From Oceanicaulis sp. MMSF_3324 (GTDB lineage: Bacteria; Pseudomonadota; Alphaproteobacteria; Caulobacterales; Maricaulaceae): a stretch of DNA of 64,000 nucleotides. A program made the translations under genes and the position numbers. The stretch is from assembly GCF_030733545.1 (NCBI RefSeq), contig NZ_JASHIU010000001.1, forward strand, positions 434,001-498,000. Direction: 5' to 3'. This document shows positions 1 to 12,025 of the stretch, in pieces; position 1 is the stretch's first letter, and each line of letters opens with the position of its first letter. Under the pieces are notes generated by a model, which saw nothing but the letters and a program-made list of their open reading frames with translations, made no database searches and was not told the DNA's origin.

Positions 1-659
1 AGATCATCGAGACGCTCGCCCGTGGCTTCGTCGCGGCTGTCCGCGATCCAGCGATAGGCCTGCAGCAGCGCGGCCGGGCCGAGATACTTGTCAGAGTTCC
101 ACCAGTAGGACGGGCAGGCGGTTGAGCACGAGGCGCACAGAATGCACTCGTAAAGCCCGTCCAGCTCTTCGCGGTCTTCCTGGCTCTGCTTCCATTCCTT
201 TTCCGGCTCGGGGGAGTCGGTTTGCAGGTACGGATTGATGGAGGCCAGCTGGGCGTAGAAGTTCGTCAGATCCGGAATGAGGTCGCGAACCACCGGCTGG
301 TGCGGCAGCGGGGCGATGGTGATCGTCCCGTTATGCTCGTCGATGCCGTTGGTGCAGGCGATGGTGTTCCGGCCGCCGATATTCATGGCGCAGGAGCCGC
401 AAATGCCTTCGCGGCAGGAGCGCCGGAACGCCAGCGTGGTGTCGATCTCGTTCTTGATGAAGAACAGCGCGTCCAGGATCATCGGACCGCACTTGGCGGT
501 GTCGACATAATAGGTGTCCCAAGACGGGTTCTCGCCGGTTTCAGGGTCGTAGCGATAGACCTTGAAGGCGCGCAGATTCTTTTCGTCCGCACCTTCGGGC
601 TTGGGCCACACCTTGCCCTTTTTGACCTGGGAGTTTTTCGGCAGCGTCAGTTGGACCAT
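1..659 (-). CDS. sdhB: Succinate dehydrogenase iron-sulfur subunit (partial, runs off left edge)
   Basis: This is the Fe-S subunit of complex II, which passes electrons from the SdhA flavin to the membrane anchor. About 219 codons are visible from ATG at 659; the C-terminus lies outside the window. The [2Fe-2S] ligands are seen in CREGICGSC and the following NTIAC, and the second cluster region begins with [12 protein letters not shown]. The N-terminus [12 protein letters not shown] is typical of alphaproteobacterial SdhB. It is the last gene of sdhCDAB, 45 nt after sdhA. The identity is certain; only the truncation by the window limits it. Confidence 0.96.
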   Translation of the reverse strand, partial: MVQLTLPKNSQVKKGKVWPKPEGADEKNLRAFKVYRYDPETGENPSWDTYYVDTAKCGPMILDALFFIKNEIDTTLAFRRSCREGICGSCAMNIGGRNTIACTNGIDEHNGTITIAPLPHQPVVRDLIPDLTNFYAQLASINPYLQTDSPEPEKEWKQSQEDREELDGLYECILCASCSTACPSYWWNSDKYLGPAALLQAYRWIADSRDEATGERLDD

Positions 660-704
660 GGGGTCGTTCCCGCTTTCTTGTAGCCAGTGAGCGAGGGCGG
701 GGTC

Positions 705-2492
705 TTAGTAGACCCGCGCCTTGGGCTCGATGTAACCAATGTCGTTGGACAGGGTGTATTCGTGGACCGGACGGTCATCGAGTTTGACCGCGCCGTCCTC
801 GGTGAACCATGCCAGCGTGTGCTTCATCCAGTTCTCGTCATCACGATCGGGGAAATCCTCGCGTGCATGGGCGCCGCGGCTCTCCGGACGCGCCGCGGCG
901 GAGTTCACCGTCACGGCCGCCTGGGCGATGAGGTTGTCGAACTCCAGCGCCTCGACGAGATCGGTGTTCCAGATCATGGAGCGGTCATTGACGCGAATAT
1001 CGTCCGCATTCTTGTAGACCTCGGCGATGCGCTTGACGCCTTCGTCAAGGATCTCCTGGGTGCGGAACACGGCGCAGTTTTCCTGCATTGCGCGTTGCAT
1101 ATCCAGACGCAGGGTCGCGGTCTTGGTGCCGCCATCGGCGTGACGCATCTTGTCAAAGCGCGACAGGGTGTCGGCGCCGGCCTTTTCAGACAGCTCGGGC
1201 TGGTTGGCGCCCGCTTCCACGGTCTCGCCGCAGCGCAGACCCGCGGCCCGGCCGAACACCACAAGGTCGATCAGCGAGTTCGAGCCCAGACGGTTCGCGC
1301 CGTGCACGGACACGCAGGCCGCTTCGCCCACCGCCATCAGGCCGGGCACCACCTGGTCGGGATTGCCGCCGACCTTGGTCAGCACTTCGCCGTGATAGTT
1401 GGTGGGGATGCCGCCCATATTGTAGTGGACGGTCGGGATCACCGGGATCGGCTCCTTGGTCACGTCCACGCCCGCGAAGATTTTCGCGCTCTCCGAAATG
1501 CCCGGCAGACGCTGGGCCAGAATGGCGGGATCAAGGTGATCAAGGTGCAGGTGGATATGGTCGCCATGTTCGCCCACGCCACGGCCTTCACGGATCTCCA
1601 TGGTCATGGAGCGTGACACCACATCGCGTGAGGCGAGGTCCTTGGCGTTCGGGGCGTAGCGCTCCATGAAGCGTTCGCCCTTGGAGTTGGTCAGATACCC
1701 GCCTTCGCCGCGCGCGCCCTCGGTGATCAGGCAGCCAGCGCCGTAAATGCCGGTCGGGTGGAACTGGACGAACTCCATGTCCTGCAGCGGCAGGCCCGCA
1801 CGCAGGACCATGGCGTTGCCGTCACCCGTGCAAGTGTGCGCGGAGGTGGCGGAGAAGTAGGCGCGGCCATAGCCGCCGGTCGCCAGAATGGTTTTCTGGG
1901 CGCGGAAGCGGTGCAGCGTGCCGTCGTCGAGTTTCCAGGCGGTGACGCCACGGCAGACGCCGTCATCATCCATGATCAGGTCGAGCACGAAATACTCGAT
2001 GAAGAACTCGGTCGCATTACGCAGGGACTGACCATACAGCGTGTGCAGGATGGCGTGGCCGGTGCGGTCGGCGGCGGCGCAGGTGCGCTGCACCGGGCCT
2101 TCGCCGAAATTGCGGGTCATGCCGCCAAAGGCGCGCTGATAGATCTTGCCGTCTTCGGTGCGTGAGAAGGGCACGCCCCAGTGCTCGAGCTCGTACACGG
2201 CTTTGGGCGCGTGGCGGCAGAGATATTCGATGGAGTCCTGGTCGCCCAGCCAGTCCGACCCCTTGACGGTGTCGTACATGTGCCAGCGCCAGTCATCCTC
2301 GCCCATATTCCCGAGCGACGCGGAAATCCCGCCCTGGGCGGCGACCGTGTGGGAGCGGGTGGGGAAAACCTTGGAGATGCAGGCCGTTTTCAGGCCTTCC
2401 TGAGCCGCGCCGAGGGCGGCGCGCAGACCCGATCCGCCTGCGCCGACCACGACGACGTCAAAGGTATGATCGATCCATTCATATGCGGACAT
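705..2492 (-). CDS. sdhA: Succinate dehydrogenase flavoprotein subunit
   Basis: This is the catalytic subunit of complex II, which oxidises succinate to fumarate on the inner face of the membrane. The 595-aa length is normal. The Rossmann motif GAGGSG lies at residues 17-22. The FAD-linking histidine is H48 in the motif [10 protein letters not shown]. The conserved [18 protein letters not shown] stretch and the C-terminal capping domain are present. It follows sdhD by 14 nt and precedes sdhB, so all four subunits are probably one transcript. Confidence 0.98.
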   Translation of the reverse strand: MSAYEWIDHTFDVVVVGAGGSGLRAALGAAQEGLKTACISKVFPTRSHTVAAQGGISASLGNMGEDDWRWHMYDTVKGSDWLGDQDSIEYLCRHAPKAVYELEHWGVPFSRTEDGKIYQRAFGGMTRNFGEGPVQRTCAAADRTGHAILHTLYGQSLRNATEFFIEYFVLDLIMDDDGVCRGVTAWKLDDGTLHRFRAQKTILATGGYGRAYFSATSAHTCTGDGNAMVLRAGLPLQDMEFVQFHPTGIYGAGCLITEGARGEGGYLTNSKGERFMERYAPNAKDLASRDVVSRSMTMEIREGRGVGEHGDHIHLHLDHLDPAILAQRLPGISESAKIFAGVDVTKEPIPVIPTVHYNMGGIPTNYHGEVLTKVGGNPDQVVPGLMAVGEAACVSVHGANRLGSNSLIDLVVFGRAAGLRCGETVEAGANQPELSEKAGADTLSRFDKMRHADGGTKTATLRLDMQRAMQENCAVFRTQEILDEGVKRIAEVYKNADDIRVNDRSMIWNTDLVEALEFDNLIAQAAVTVNSAAARPESRGAHAREDFPDRDDENWMKHTLAWFTEDGAVKLDDRPVHEYTLSNDIGYIEPKARVY

Positions 2493-2506
2493 TTATGAAG
2501 TCCTTC

Positions 2507-2884
2507 TCAGCTTGCGATCGCCAGCACGGCGTAAAGGGCGGCGACCCAGAGACCGGCTGCGATCAGCGTGTTCGCGCTCAGCAGCAGGGCTTTGGTCACA
2601 GGTTTGTGGATGTAGTCCTCGATGAGGACCTGAAGACCCAGACGCATGTGGTAGAATGTCGCAGTCAGCGTCAGAAGCATCAGGATCGCGCCGAACGGCG
2701 AGCCGACCCAGGCCCGCGCCGAGGCGTAATCGGCGGACGGCAGGCTGGCGATGGACCAGACAAACAGCGGGATCAGGACGACCAGCGCCAGGGCGGACAC
2801 GCGCTGGGCGATGAAATGGCCCACGCCGGACTTGGCGGAGCCCAGACCGCGGGCGCGGGCGAGCGGGGTGCGGAAATCAGCCAT
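2507..2884 (-). CDS. sdhD: Succinate dehydrogenase hydrophobic membrane anchor subunit D
   Basis: This small membrane anchor of complex II has 125 aa and three predicted transmembrane helices. H79 in FYHMRLG sits where the family has a heme-proximal histidine. The ED-Y pair at residues 89-91 matches the Asp-Tyr pair that in E. coli SdhD (D82, Y83) helps bind ubiquinone. Its start overlaps the sdhC stop by one base, which suggests translational coupling. Confidence 0.93.
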   Translation of the reverse strand: MADFRTPLARARGLGSAKSGVGHFIAQRVSALALVVLIPLFVWSIASLPSADYASARAWVGSPFGAILMLLTLTATFYHMRLGLQVLIEDYIHKPVTKALLLSANTLIAAGLWVAALYAVLAIAS

Positions 2885-3288
2885 TAGATGAGCCCTCCGG
2901 CCAGAACCCAGATCGCGACCGTCACCACGATCGAGGCGATGATGATGGCGATGGACCGAGTGTTGGAGCCTTTGGCGTCAAACCCCTTGCCGGCATCCCA
3001 GACCAGGTGGCGCACGCCGTTCAACAGGTGATAGATCAGCGACAGGGTGAAGCCGAACAGCACGATCTTCACGAGGATGCTGAGCGGGCCGCTCATCAGG
3101 GTTTCAAAGAAAGCGTAGGCGTCCGGGCCGGCGGCGAGCAGGACCAGCCACACCGTGACGAGAATGGCGCCGATATAATTCGCGGAGCCGGTCGCGCGGT
3201 GGAAGATCGAGGACGCCATCGTGGCGTGCCAGCGCCAGACTTGAAGATGCGGAGAAATCGGCCGGGCATCGACAGATTGTTTGGCCAT
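2884..3288 (-). CDS. sdhC: Succinate dehydrogenase cytochrome b556 subunit
   Basis: This is the cytochrome b anchor of complex II, with 134 aa and three predicted membrane helices. The conserved start region contains SPHLQVWRW and the HRATG motif near residue 30, which forms part of the quinone site. H87 in IYHLLNGVRH corresponds to the E. coli heme b ligand His84. It is the first gene of sdhCDAB and is preceded by a candidate promoter at 3345-3372. Confidence 0.95.
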   Translation of the reverse strand: MAKQSVDARPISPHLQVWRWHATMASSIFHRATGSANYIGAILVTVWLVLLAAGPDAYAFFETLMSGPLSILVKIVLFGFTLSLIYHLLNGVRHLVWDAGKGFDAKGSNTRSIAIIIASIVVTVAIWVLAGGLI

Positions 3289-3344
3289 GGAAGGGCCCCC
3301 ACTTAATTAATTCAATAGCCCCGTAAGCTCGGAACACGGGCGTG

Positions 3345-3372
3345 ACAATAATCCGCACCGGGGTAACGTCAA
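3345..3372 (-). promoter_or_regulatory. Candidate promoter of sdhCDAB
   Basis: On the minus strand a consensus -35 TTGACG (3367-3372) is followed after 16 nt by TATTGT (3345-3350), leaving a leader of roughly 50 nt before sdhC. The -35 is a full match and the -10 is a 4/6 match. A 5-bp inverted repeat (CACAC-CAAA-GTGTG, 3375-3388) lies just upstream and could be an operator, but it is short enough to be chance. Confidence 0.45.
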
Positions 3373-3478
3373 CGCACACCAAAGTGTGGATTGCTGCTGT
3401 GTTTGCAAACGGTTCTCAGTTGCGCGATCGAGCGTGTCACTGGACTTGGCGGGACAGAGCGGCGTCTGGGGAGGAACA

Positions 3479-4339
3479 ATGTCTGAAATGAAGAACGCCA
3501 TGATCACCGGCGCCTCGACCGGGATCGGTCAGGCTAGTGCTAAGTATCTGGCGGACAAGGGTTGGCGAGTTTTCGCCGGCGTGCGCAAAACCGAAGATGC
3601 GGAACGGCTCAGCGCGGAACTGGGCGAGCGCGTCCGGCCGGTGCTCTGTGATGTGACGGATGCAGACATAATAAAATCAGCCGCTGAGCAGGTGCACAAT
3701 GAATTGCAAGGCCAGAGCCTCGACGGCCTGGTGAACAATGCCGGAATCGCGGTCGCCGGTCCGCTCCTGCATCTGCCGCCAGAAGAGATGACGCGCCAGC
3801 TCGATGTGAATGTCACCGGTCAGATGCGCGTCACCCAGGCCTTCGCGCCGCTTCTGGGGGCCCGCAAGGGTTTCGCGGGAAGGCCGGGCCGGATCGTCAA
3901 CATGTCCTCAGTGGCGGGGTTTCACGCCATGCCGATCCTGACGCCCTATGCCTGTTCGAAATTTGCGCTCGAAGCCTTCACTGAAGGCCTGCGCCGGGAA
4001 ATGATGCTCTATGGGATTGATGTCGTGGCGATCAATCCGGGGCCGATCAAGACGCCGATCTGGGACAAGGCGCAGGAGCTGGACCCCGAGCAGTATGGCG
4101 AGACCGACTTCATCAAGGCCATCCACAGGCTCCTGAAATTCACCCTGAAGAGCGCCGAGAACGGCTTGCCGCCCGAGCGGGTCGCGCAAGCGGTCCATGC
4201 GGCGCTGACGGACAAGAAGCCCAGGCTCAACACGGTCGTCACACCCACGCCCATGCAGGGTCTCATATTGAAACTCCTGCCGACGCGCATGGCCGACCGG
4301 ATGATCGCCAAACAGCTGGGACTGATGCCGTCAGCCTAG
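3479..4339 (+). CDS. Short-chain dehydrogenase/reductase (SDR family)
   Basis: This is a 286-aa classical SDR, an NAD(P)-dependent oxidoreductase of unknown substrate. The cofactor motif TGASTGIG is at residues 10-17. NNAG, the catalytic serine in NMSSVAG and the YACSK (YxxxK) motif follow in the normal order. The start at 3479 is chosen because GGGGAGG lies 6 nt upstream and the Rossmann strand begins at once; the frame stays open 31 codons further upstream but without family-like sequence. It is divergent from sdhC and shows no pathway context. Confidence 0.88.
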   Translation: MSEMKNAMITGASTGIGQASAKYLADKGWRVFAGVRKTEDAERLSAELGERVRPVLCDVTDADIIKSAAEQVHNELQGQSLDGLVNNAGIAVAGPLLHLPPEEMTRQLDVNVTGQMRVTQAFAPLLGARKGFAGRPGRIVNMSSVAGFHAMPILTPYACSKFALEAFTEGLRREMMLYGIDVVAINPGPIKTPIWDKAQELDPEQYGETDFIKAIHRLLKFTLKSAENGLPPERVAQAVHAALTDKKPRLNTVVTPTPMQGLILKLLPTRMADRMIAKQLGLMPSA

Positions 4340-4419
4340 CGTTGAGCGCGCGATCAGGCTTGAACTGAACCGCATTGAGCGACAGTCTCTTCTCATCATA
4401 ACGGGGAGAGACTTTGCTC

Positions 4420-6165
4420 ATGCGTATTGCCTTGGCGTCCATCACTGCGCTGGCCCTGGCCGCGCCGGCCTTCGCCACGCCGGTCGAGGATTTCCGCGCG
4501 CTGATCGCGGACTATGAGGCGTTCACAGCCGAGCGCAATCTCAGCGCCCGGGCGCGCCAGGGTGATCTGGATGCCGCCGCTTCATGGCCGGATGTGAGCG
4601 TCGAGGCGATCGAAGGCTGGGATGCGGGCATGGCGGGCTTTGACGCCCGGATTGATGCGATTGATCCGGCCGACCTGCCCGCCGATGAGCAGGCCAATTA
4701 CGCCGTGCTTGCCTATACGCTGGACAGCGCGGTCGCCGTGCCGTCCATGACCACGTCCATGGTCCCCTTCACCAATGATAGCGGGTTTCACACCACCGCC
4801 AGTTTCGCGGCTCTGACGACGCGGGTGCGCAGTGTGGAAGAGGCGGAAGCCTGGATCGAGAAACTGCATGCCCTGCCTGATTATTTCGCCCAGCAACAGG
4901 CTTGGCTGGAGCGAGGGGTAGAGACCGGTTTCACTCAGCCGCGCGCCATTCTGCAAGGGGTGGCCGATCAGATCGAAGCGCAGATCACGCCGGCTGAAGA
5001 CAGCGAGTTCCTGACACCGATCCGCAATCTGCCTGAAACGATCCCGGCTGCCGAGCGGGAGCGCCTGATGACAGAGGCTGTCGAGGCTGTTGAAACGTCG
5101 GCCCTGCCAGCCCTGCGTGAGCTGCATGCCTTCTTCACCGACGTCTACATGCCCGCTGCCCGGGACACGCTGGGCGCGCGCGATCTGCCGGGCGGGGAAG
5201 ACTTCTACCGGGCTCTGGTGCGTCAGCACACCACGCTCGATATGACGCCCGAGCAGGTGCATCAGCGCGGTCAGGCGGAAGTGGCGCGCATCCGCGCCGA
5301 TATGGAAGCGATCATTGAAGAGACCGGGTTCGAGGGCAGCTTTGACGACTTCCTGGATTTTCTGCGGACCGACCCTCAGTTCTATGCCGAAAGCGAGCGC
5401 GAGCTGATGATGGCGGCGTCCTATTTCGCCAAGCAGGCGGATGACCAGATGCCCCGCTTTTTCCATCATCTGCCGCGGCTGAGCTATGGCGTGCGTCCGG
5501 TGCCGGCCGCTATCGCGCCCAATTACACCACGGCGCGCTATTGGCCGGGCGATGCCGAGCAGGGCATTGCGGGCGGCTATATGGTCAACACCTATCGGCT
5601 CGATCAGCGTCCGCTCTATGAGCTGCCTGCGCTGACGGTACATGAAGCCGTGCCCGGCCATCACCACCAGATCGCCATTGCCCAGGAACTGGAAAATGTG
5701 CCCGAATTCCGCACCCAGGGCTATATCACCGCCTTTGGCGAGGGCTGGGCGCTCTATACCGAATTCCTGGGCCAGGATATGGGCATCTATGAAACGCCCT
5801 ATCAGCATTTCGGTCGCCTGACCTATGAGATGTGGCGGGCCTGCCGCCTCGTCGCGGATACCGGCATCCATTGGTATGGCTGGAGCCGGGAAGAAGCCGA
5901 AGCCTGCTTTCTTGAGAATTCCGCTCTCAGCCCGCTCAATATCACCAATGAAGTCAGCCGCTATATCAGCTGGCCCGGTCAGGCCCTGGCCTACAAGACC
6001 GGCGAACTGCTGATCCGCGAATTGCGCGCGGATGCCGAAGCGGAACTGGGTGAAAACTTCGACCTCGCCGCCTTCCACGATCATATCCTGGACGAGGGCG
6101 CCGTGCCGCTGGGCTATCTCGAAACCAAGATGCGTGCCTGGATCGACGAACAGGCGGCCGAATAA
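4420..6165 (+). CDS. Secreted DUF885 family protein (metallopeptidase-like)
   Basis: This 581-aa exported protein belongs to the DUF885 family, whose members resemble zinc carboxypeptidases/oligopeptidases. The N-terminus has a signal peptide ending near APAFA. The motif HEAVPGH, a zinc-site HExxxxH-like signature typical of DUF885, lies about two thirds along, followed by FGEGWALY. The ATG at 4420 is preceded by GGGGAGAG at 4402-4409; a TTG two codons upstream is the alternative start. The likely role is periplasmic peptide degradation, inferred from the family. Confidence 0.85.
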   Translation: MRIALASITALALAAPAFATPVEDFRALIADYEAFTAERNLSARARQGDLDAAASWPDVSVEAIEGWDAGMAGFDARIDAIDPADLPADEQANYAVLAYTLDSAVAVPSMTTSMVPFTNDSGFHTTASFAALTTRVRSVEEAEAWIEKLHALPDYFAQQQAWLERGVETGFTQPRAILQGVADQIEAQITPAEDSEFLTPIRNLPETIPAAERERLMTEAVEAVETSALPALRELHAFFTDVYMPAARDTLGARDLPGGEDFYRALVRQHTTLDMTPEQVHQRGQAEVARIRADMEAIIEETGFEGSFDDFLDFLRTDPQFYAESERELMMAASYFAKQADDQMPRFFHHLPRLSYGVRPVPAAIAPNYTTARYWPGDAEQGIAGGYMVNTYRLDQRPLYELPALTVHEAVPGHHHQIAIAQELENVPEFRTQGYITAFGEGWALYTEFLGQDMGIYETPYQHFGRLTYEMWRACRLVADTGIHWYGWSREEAEACFLENSALSPLNITNEVSRYISWPGQALAYKTGELLIRELRADAEAELGENFDLAAFHDHILDEGAVPLGYLETKMRAWIDEQAAE

Positions 6166-6227
6166 CGGATGTGTCTGCCGGCCCGGGCGACACTGTCGCT
6201 CAAGCCAGCGCGTCTCGGTGATCGCAT

Positions 6228-6263
6228 GATCCGCCTTCCCTCAGTCTTGGGTGAAGGCGGATC
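6228..6263 (+). repeat. Strong hairpin covering the ribosome site of the next gene
   Basis: A perfect 11-bp inverted repeat (6228-6238 with 6253-6263) encloses a 14-nt loop, and the stem can be lengthened by two more G-C pairs around a bulged T. The right arm contains GAAGG (6253-6257), the only Shine-Dalgarno-like sequence before the ATG at 6267. No T-run follows it, so it is a poor intrinsic terminator for the upstream DUF885 gene, although that role cannot be excluded. Confidence 0.6.
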
Positions 6264-6266
6264 GGC

Positions 6267-7451
6267 ATGCGACCTCCCTCCAAAGAGCCGCCTGACTTGC
6301 GCGAGCGCATCCGGGACGGCGTCATCGCCATCACAGATGAAGCGGAATACGCCGAGGCGATCGAGCTTGTGAACTCTGGGCTCGCCTTCGTCATTGATGT
6401 GGTCAAACCCTTCAAGCTGACCAAGACGGCGGGCTGGTTCCTGCGCTCGGCCTGGCTGACCTCCTCCAATGGCAGCTATATCGAGGATCAGGGCCTGTCG
6501 AGCGTCCAGGTCAAGGGGTTGAGCGTCACCCTCGCCCTGTCCTTGCGCGTGCTGGGACGGGGGTTGAACCAGATCTTTGAAGGTCGGCTGGCAGCCGAGC
6601 CGGGCGCCGAGCTGCCCACCGTTCTTCTGGTCCAGAAGGGTGGGCTGAGCGTACCTGCAGGGACCGATTTCATGCTTAGCCAGGGCCTCGACGCCACGCC
6701 CAGGGGCTGGCTCCTGGTGGGCGGCGTGTTGCGGGTCGCCCAGCCCGTCGGAATGAGAGAGGCACGGGTGGTGTTCAGCCCTGAGGACGGCTGGCCCTGC
6801 GCCATTCATCAGGCGGTGATCGCCGAACAGGGCTCGGTCCTGGCGCTGACGCCCGGGGCCCGTGTGTATGTGGAGCGCCTGACGCTCAAGGAGGCGAGCC
6901 GTCTGGAATGCATGGACGGCCGGGCGCGGCTCGACAGCGACGGCGCGATCGTTCTTGAATCAAGCCAGCCTGACAAACCTGCGCGCATGCGCGGCGTCGA
7001 TGCGGACGCGGTGCATCTCAAATCGGGGGGCGTCTATGAGTGCCGGGGCCAGGGCGCCTGGGCGGACGCGCCCGCCCGCATCGAGGATCTGCATAATGAG
7101 GGCGGGGTGGTGGACCTTGAGGGCGATGCCCGGCTCATCTGTCAGCGCCTCGTGCAGACCGCCGGGGATATCCGGTTCGAGCTAAGCGATCCCCATGCCC
7201 CGCCGCCGCGACTGATCCTCGATGATCATGCCGAAATGCGCGGCGGGCGTCTGGTCGTGGTGGGGCCGGGGGTCATGTCCGATCCGCCGCGCGAGCGATG
7301 CTTTCTGCCGCTGGTCGAGAGCCGGCGCGACGCCCCGGTGCTGACGCGGCTGATCGAACACGCCTGGATCACCGGGTTCCCCGAGCGCGCGCTGGTGGGC
7401 TTTGATCTGGTCGACAACCGCACGCTGGGACTGGTGATTGCGCCCCGCTAG
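6267..7451 (+). CDS. Protein of unknown function, possible beta-solenoid
   Basis: I do not recognise this 394-aa protein. It lacks a signal peptide and membrane helices. The first 110 residues are mixed helical (ERIRDGVIAITDEAEYAEAI). The middle and end consist of short, regularly alternating hydrophobic strands rich in Gly, Ala, Leu and Val (for example GARVYVERLTLKEASRLEC), which suggests a right-handed beta-solenoid. Codon usage matches its neighbours. The start ATG at 6267 is supported only by the GAAGG inside the hairpin at 6228-6263. It ends 5 nt before the convergent YrhK-like gene. Confidence 0.7.
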   Translation: MRPPSKEPPDLRERIRDGVIAITDEAEYAEAIELVNSGLAFVIDVVKPFKLTKTAGWFLRSAWLTSSNGSYIEDQGLSSVQVKGLSVTLALSLRVLGRGLNQIFEGRLAAEPGAELPTVLLVQKGGLSVPAGTDFMLSQGLDATPRGWLLVGGVLRVAQPVGMREARVVFSPEDGWPCAIHQAVIAEQGSVLALTPGARVYVERLTLKEASRLECMDGRARLDSDGAIVLESSQPDKPARMRGVDADAVHLKSGGVYECRGQGAWADAPARIEDLHNEGGVVDLEGDARLICQRLVQTAGDIRFELSDPHAPPPRLILDDHAEMRGGRLVVVGPGVMSDPPRERCFLPLVESRRDAPVLTRLIEHAWITGFPERALVGFDLVDNRTLGLVIAPR

Positions 7452-7456
7452 CGGAT

Positions 7457-7741
7457 CTACACGCTTTCCTGTCGGGCCAGCTCATCAGTGTATCCGGCGC
7501 GGTAAAGGTGCACTTCTCTCCCCAGTCTGATGACCGGTTTGGCGGTGAAGAACAGGGACCCCGTCAGAAACAGCCAGACCGCCGCCGTCTGGGTATCGTC
7601 CCAGAAAAACAGGATGGAGCCGGTCAGGAAGGACAGGGCGGCCATCACATCGACCAGGGTGAAGCCAATCTCGTAGAGCGCATAGATCTTCTTGCCCTGT
7701 TCGGTATCAAGCCGGTTTCCGGGATTGAAGACATAGGTCAT
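7457..7741 (-). CDS. YrhK-like small membrane protein
   Basis: This 94-aa protein has two membrane helices joined by a short charged loop (FFWDDTQ). The pattern YEIGFTLVDVMAALSFLTGS followed by WLFLTGSLFF and the C-terminal IRLGREVHLYR matches the YrhK-like domain of unknown function. The gene stands alone on the minus strand, converging with the unknown 394-aa gene. Function is unknown. Confidence 0.75.
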   Translation of the reverse strand: MTYVFNPGNRLDTEQGKKIYALYEIGFTLVDVMAALSFLTGSILFFWDDTQTAAVWLFLTGSLFFTAKPVIRLGREVHLYRAGYTDELARQESV

Positions 7742-7846
7742 GGGCGCCTCCGGTTCTGAAACCCTCGGCCCTAACGAAAACCCCGATCACTTGGCTCCAT
7801 GAAGCGCTGATATGCCTCCCGCGTCGGGTGCGGTTGGGCGAAGTCG

Positions 7847-8281
7847 CTAGGCGCCGGGTTCGTAAAATCGCTCCAGCGCCTCTTCGTTGAACGGTTTGCG
7901 CCCCAGCCAGGCCAGCGCTTCTTCCCGGGTGTCGAAAAACCGGACCCGCAGGCCCCTGTCGGTTTCAGGGAAGAAATGAGGCCAGTATTCGAGCAAGGCC
8001 TTGAGCGCCGGAGGCACATCGACAAAGGCGGAGCGAAGCTGACGCCCCGATGCGCGTTCATTCAGGGTGCGCTGGCGTTCAATGGCGTGGCCGACGATCG
8101 CATCATGATCAATCTCGACGCGGATATCAGGATCAAACAGGTTCAGGACATCGTAATCGGCTGGAAAGTCCGGATGCCTGAACAGGCGCATGGCGCGCGT
8201 GAGCTCATTCTGAGAGAGCTTCTCATGGCCACGAAAGACAACCAGTTTCTGGGCGTGATCAAGGCGGGTGGTGAAAGTCAT
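7847..8281 (-). CDS. Small hypothetical protein, STAS-like
   Basis: This 144-aa soluble protein begins MTFTTRLDHAQKLVVFRG. The end region REEALAWLGR resembles the C-terminal helix of SpoIIAA/STAS-like small proteins that are common in this bacterial group, but no diagnostic catalytic motif is present. It has no signal peptide. It lies downstream of the acnA terminator and is probably transcribed from its own promoter. The family assignment is an inference from pattern only. Confidence 0.65.
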   Translation of the reverse strand: MTFTTRLDHAQKLVVFRGHEKLSQNELTRAMRLFRHPDFPADYDVLNLFDPDIRVEIDHDAIVGHAIERQRTLNERASGRQLRSAFVDVPPALKALLEYWPHFFPETDRGLRVRFFDTREEALAWLGRKPFNEEALERFYEPGA

Positions 8282-8364
8282 AGGGGTATCGCCTTGGCGA
8301 GGTAATGGCCGGATTAAAAGTAAGGGAATAACCGACGCTGCGGCGAATGAAAGAGTCGCCCACG

Positions 8365-8394
8365 AAAAAACCCCGGCGGATGCGACCGCCGGGG
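8365..8394 (-). terminator. Intrinsic terminator of acnA
   Basis: A perfect 9-bp G+C stem (8371-8379 with 8386-8394) with a 6-nt loop is followed on the minus strand by six T (8365-8370 read as A on the plus strand). It sits 28 nt beyond the acnA stop codon. Confidence 0.9.
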
Positions 8395-8422
8395 TTTCTT
8401 GCGTGGTTTATGTCACAGCGTC

Positions 8423-11101
<2,679 letters not shown>

Positions 11102-11358
11102 GTTTGGTCCTCGTTGTCGGGCCGGACCGCCGCAATGAGAGGGTGCGGGCGGGACCGGGCGGAGTGTCGTGCGCGATCACACGACGGAAAGGTTTCGCGC
11201 GGGTTTTAATACTGTCTGCGCTGCACCGCAATGCAGCCGAAGGCCGTAGACGCGGCAAACGCATTTATCGCAACGCATTCGCAGGTCCTGCAGTTGCCGA
11301 TTTTCACGCCAATCCCTGACCTGCCCGCCCTGACCTAGGCCGCTGCGACACTTCTGCC
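11102..11358. other. Intergenic region between acnA and ccmA
   Basis: This stretch of about 260 bases separates the divergent acnA and ccmA genes and must hold the acnA promoter. On the minus strand there is a TATTAA-like -10 near 11206-11211 but no well-spaced -35. Short palindromes such as CAGGTCCTG near 11282 are too small to interpret. No coding sequence is apparent. Confidence 0.5.
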
Positions 11359-11388
11359 TTGGACCCGCGCACCAAGTGCGGCTAAGTC
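11359..11388 (+). promoter_or_regulatory. Candidate promoter of ccmABCDG, possibly leaderless
   Basis: TTGGACC (11359-11365), a 15-nt spacer and GCTAAGTC (11381-11388) resemble the Caulobacter-type housekeeping consensus (TTGACGS, 10-14 nt, GCTANAWC); the spacer is one nt long. Only 7 nt separate the -10 from the ccmA ATG, so transcription would start at or next to the start codon. No Shine-Dalgarno precedes the ATG, which fits a leaderless message. Confidence 0.45.
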
Positions 11389-11395
11389 TGCGCTC

Positions 11396-12025
11396 ATGAG
11401 CACCGCCGCCTTTTCGCCCTCCCCCATTTCGGTTTCCGGCCTGCGCCTTGAGCGCGGGGGGAAGACTTTGCTGACCGGGTTCTCGCTGGATGTGCAGCCG
11501 GGCGAGGCGCTGGTTCTGCTGGGGCCCAACGGGTCAGGCAAGACCACGCTTTTGCGTGCAATGGGCGGTCTGGTGCGGCCTGCAGAGGGTGAGATTTCAC
11601 TCGATCCGCAATCGGTCGCCTTTCTGGGCCATGCCGATGCGCTCAAAGCCTCTGAAACTGTCGAGCAATCGCTGCGGTTCTGGGCCGGGCTTTATGGCGG
11701 CGATGTCACGACGCTGGATCCTGTCATGGTCGATATGGCGCTGGCGCATCTGGCGCGACGGACCTGCGGCACGCTTTCAGCGGGGCAGAAACGACGCACG
11801 GCGCTGGCGCGGATCGCCCTTTCAAACCGCCCGGTCTGGCTTCTGGATGAGCCTGCCGCTCCGCTCGACGCCCGCTCGCGGGCGCGTCTGGCGTCACTGG
11901 TTCGGCAACATTGTGAGGCCGGCGGCATCGTGATCGCGGCCACCCATGTGGATCTGGGCTGGGCGGGCGCGCGGGTCGAGGATTTGCGTCCGGCGCCCAC
12001 CAGAACCGCGGCAGGTGTCGGATGA
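11396..12025 (+). CDS. ccmA: Heme exporter ATP-binding protein CcmA
   Basis: This is the ATPase of the CcmABCD machinery, which loads or releases heme on CcmE for cytochrome c maturation at the inner membrane. The 209-aa protein has Walker A GPNGSGKTT, the signature LSAGQKRR and Walker B VWLLDEPAAPLD. It is a single ABC domain, as expected for the family. Its stop overlaps the ccmB start by 4 nt (ATGA), so the pair is translationally coupled. Confidence 0.95.
   Translation: MSTAAFSPSPISVSGLRLERGGKTLLTGFSLDVQPGEALVLLGPNGSGKTTLLRAMGGLVRPAEGEISLDPQSVAFLGHADALKASETVEQSLRFWAGLYGGDVTTLDPVMVDMALAHLARRTCGTLSAGQKRRTALARIALSNRPVWLLDEPAAPLDARSRARLASLVRQHCEAGGIVIAATHVDLGWAGARVEDLRPAPTRTAAGVG

Noticed and set aside
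3375-3388. CACAC-CAAA-GTGTG near the sdh promoter as an operator
   Set aside because: The arms are only 5 bp, so it is too weak to report as a separate site. It is mentioned in the promoter entry only.
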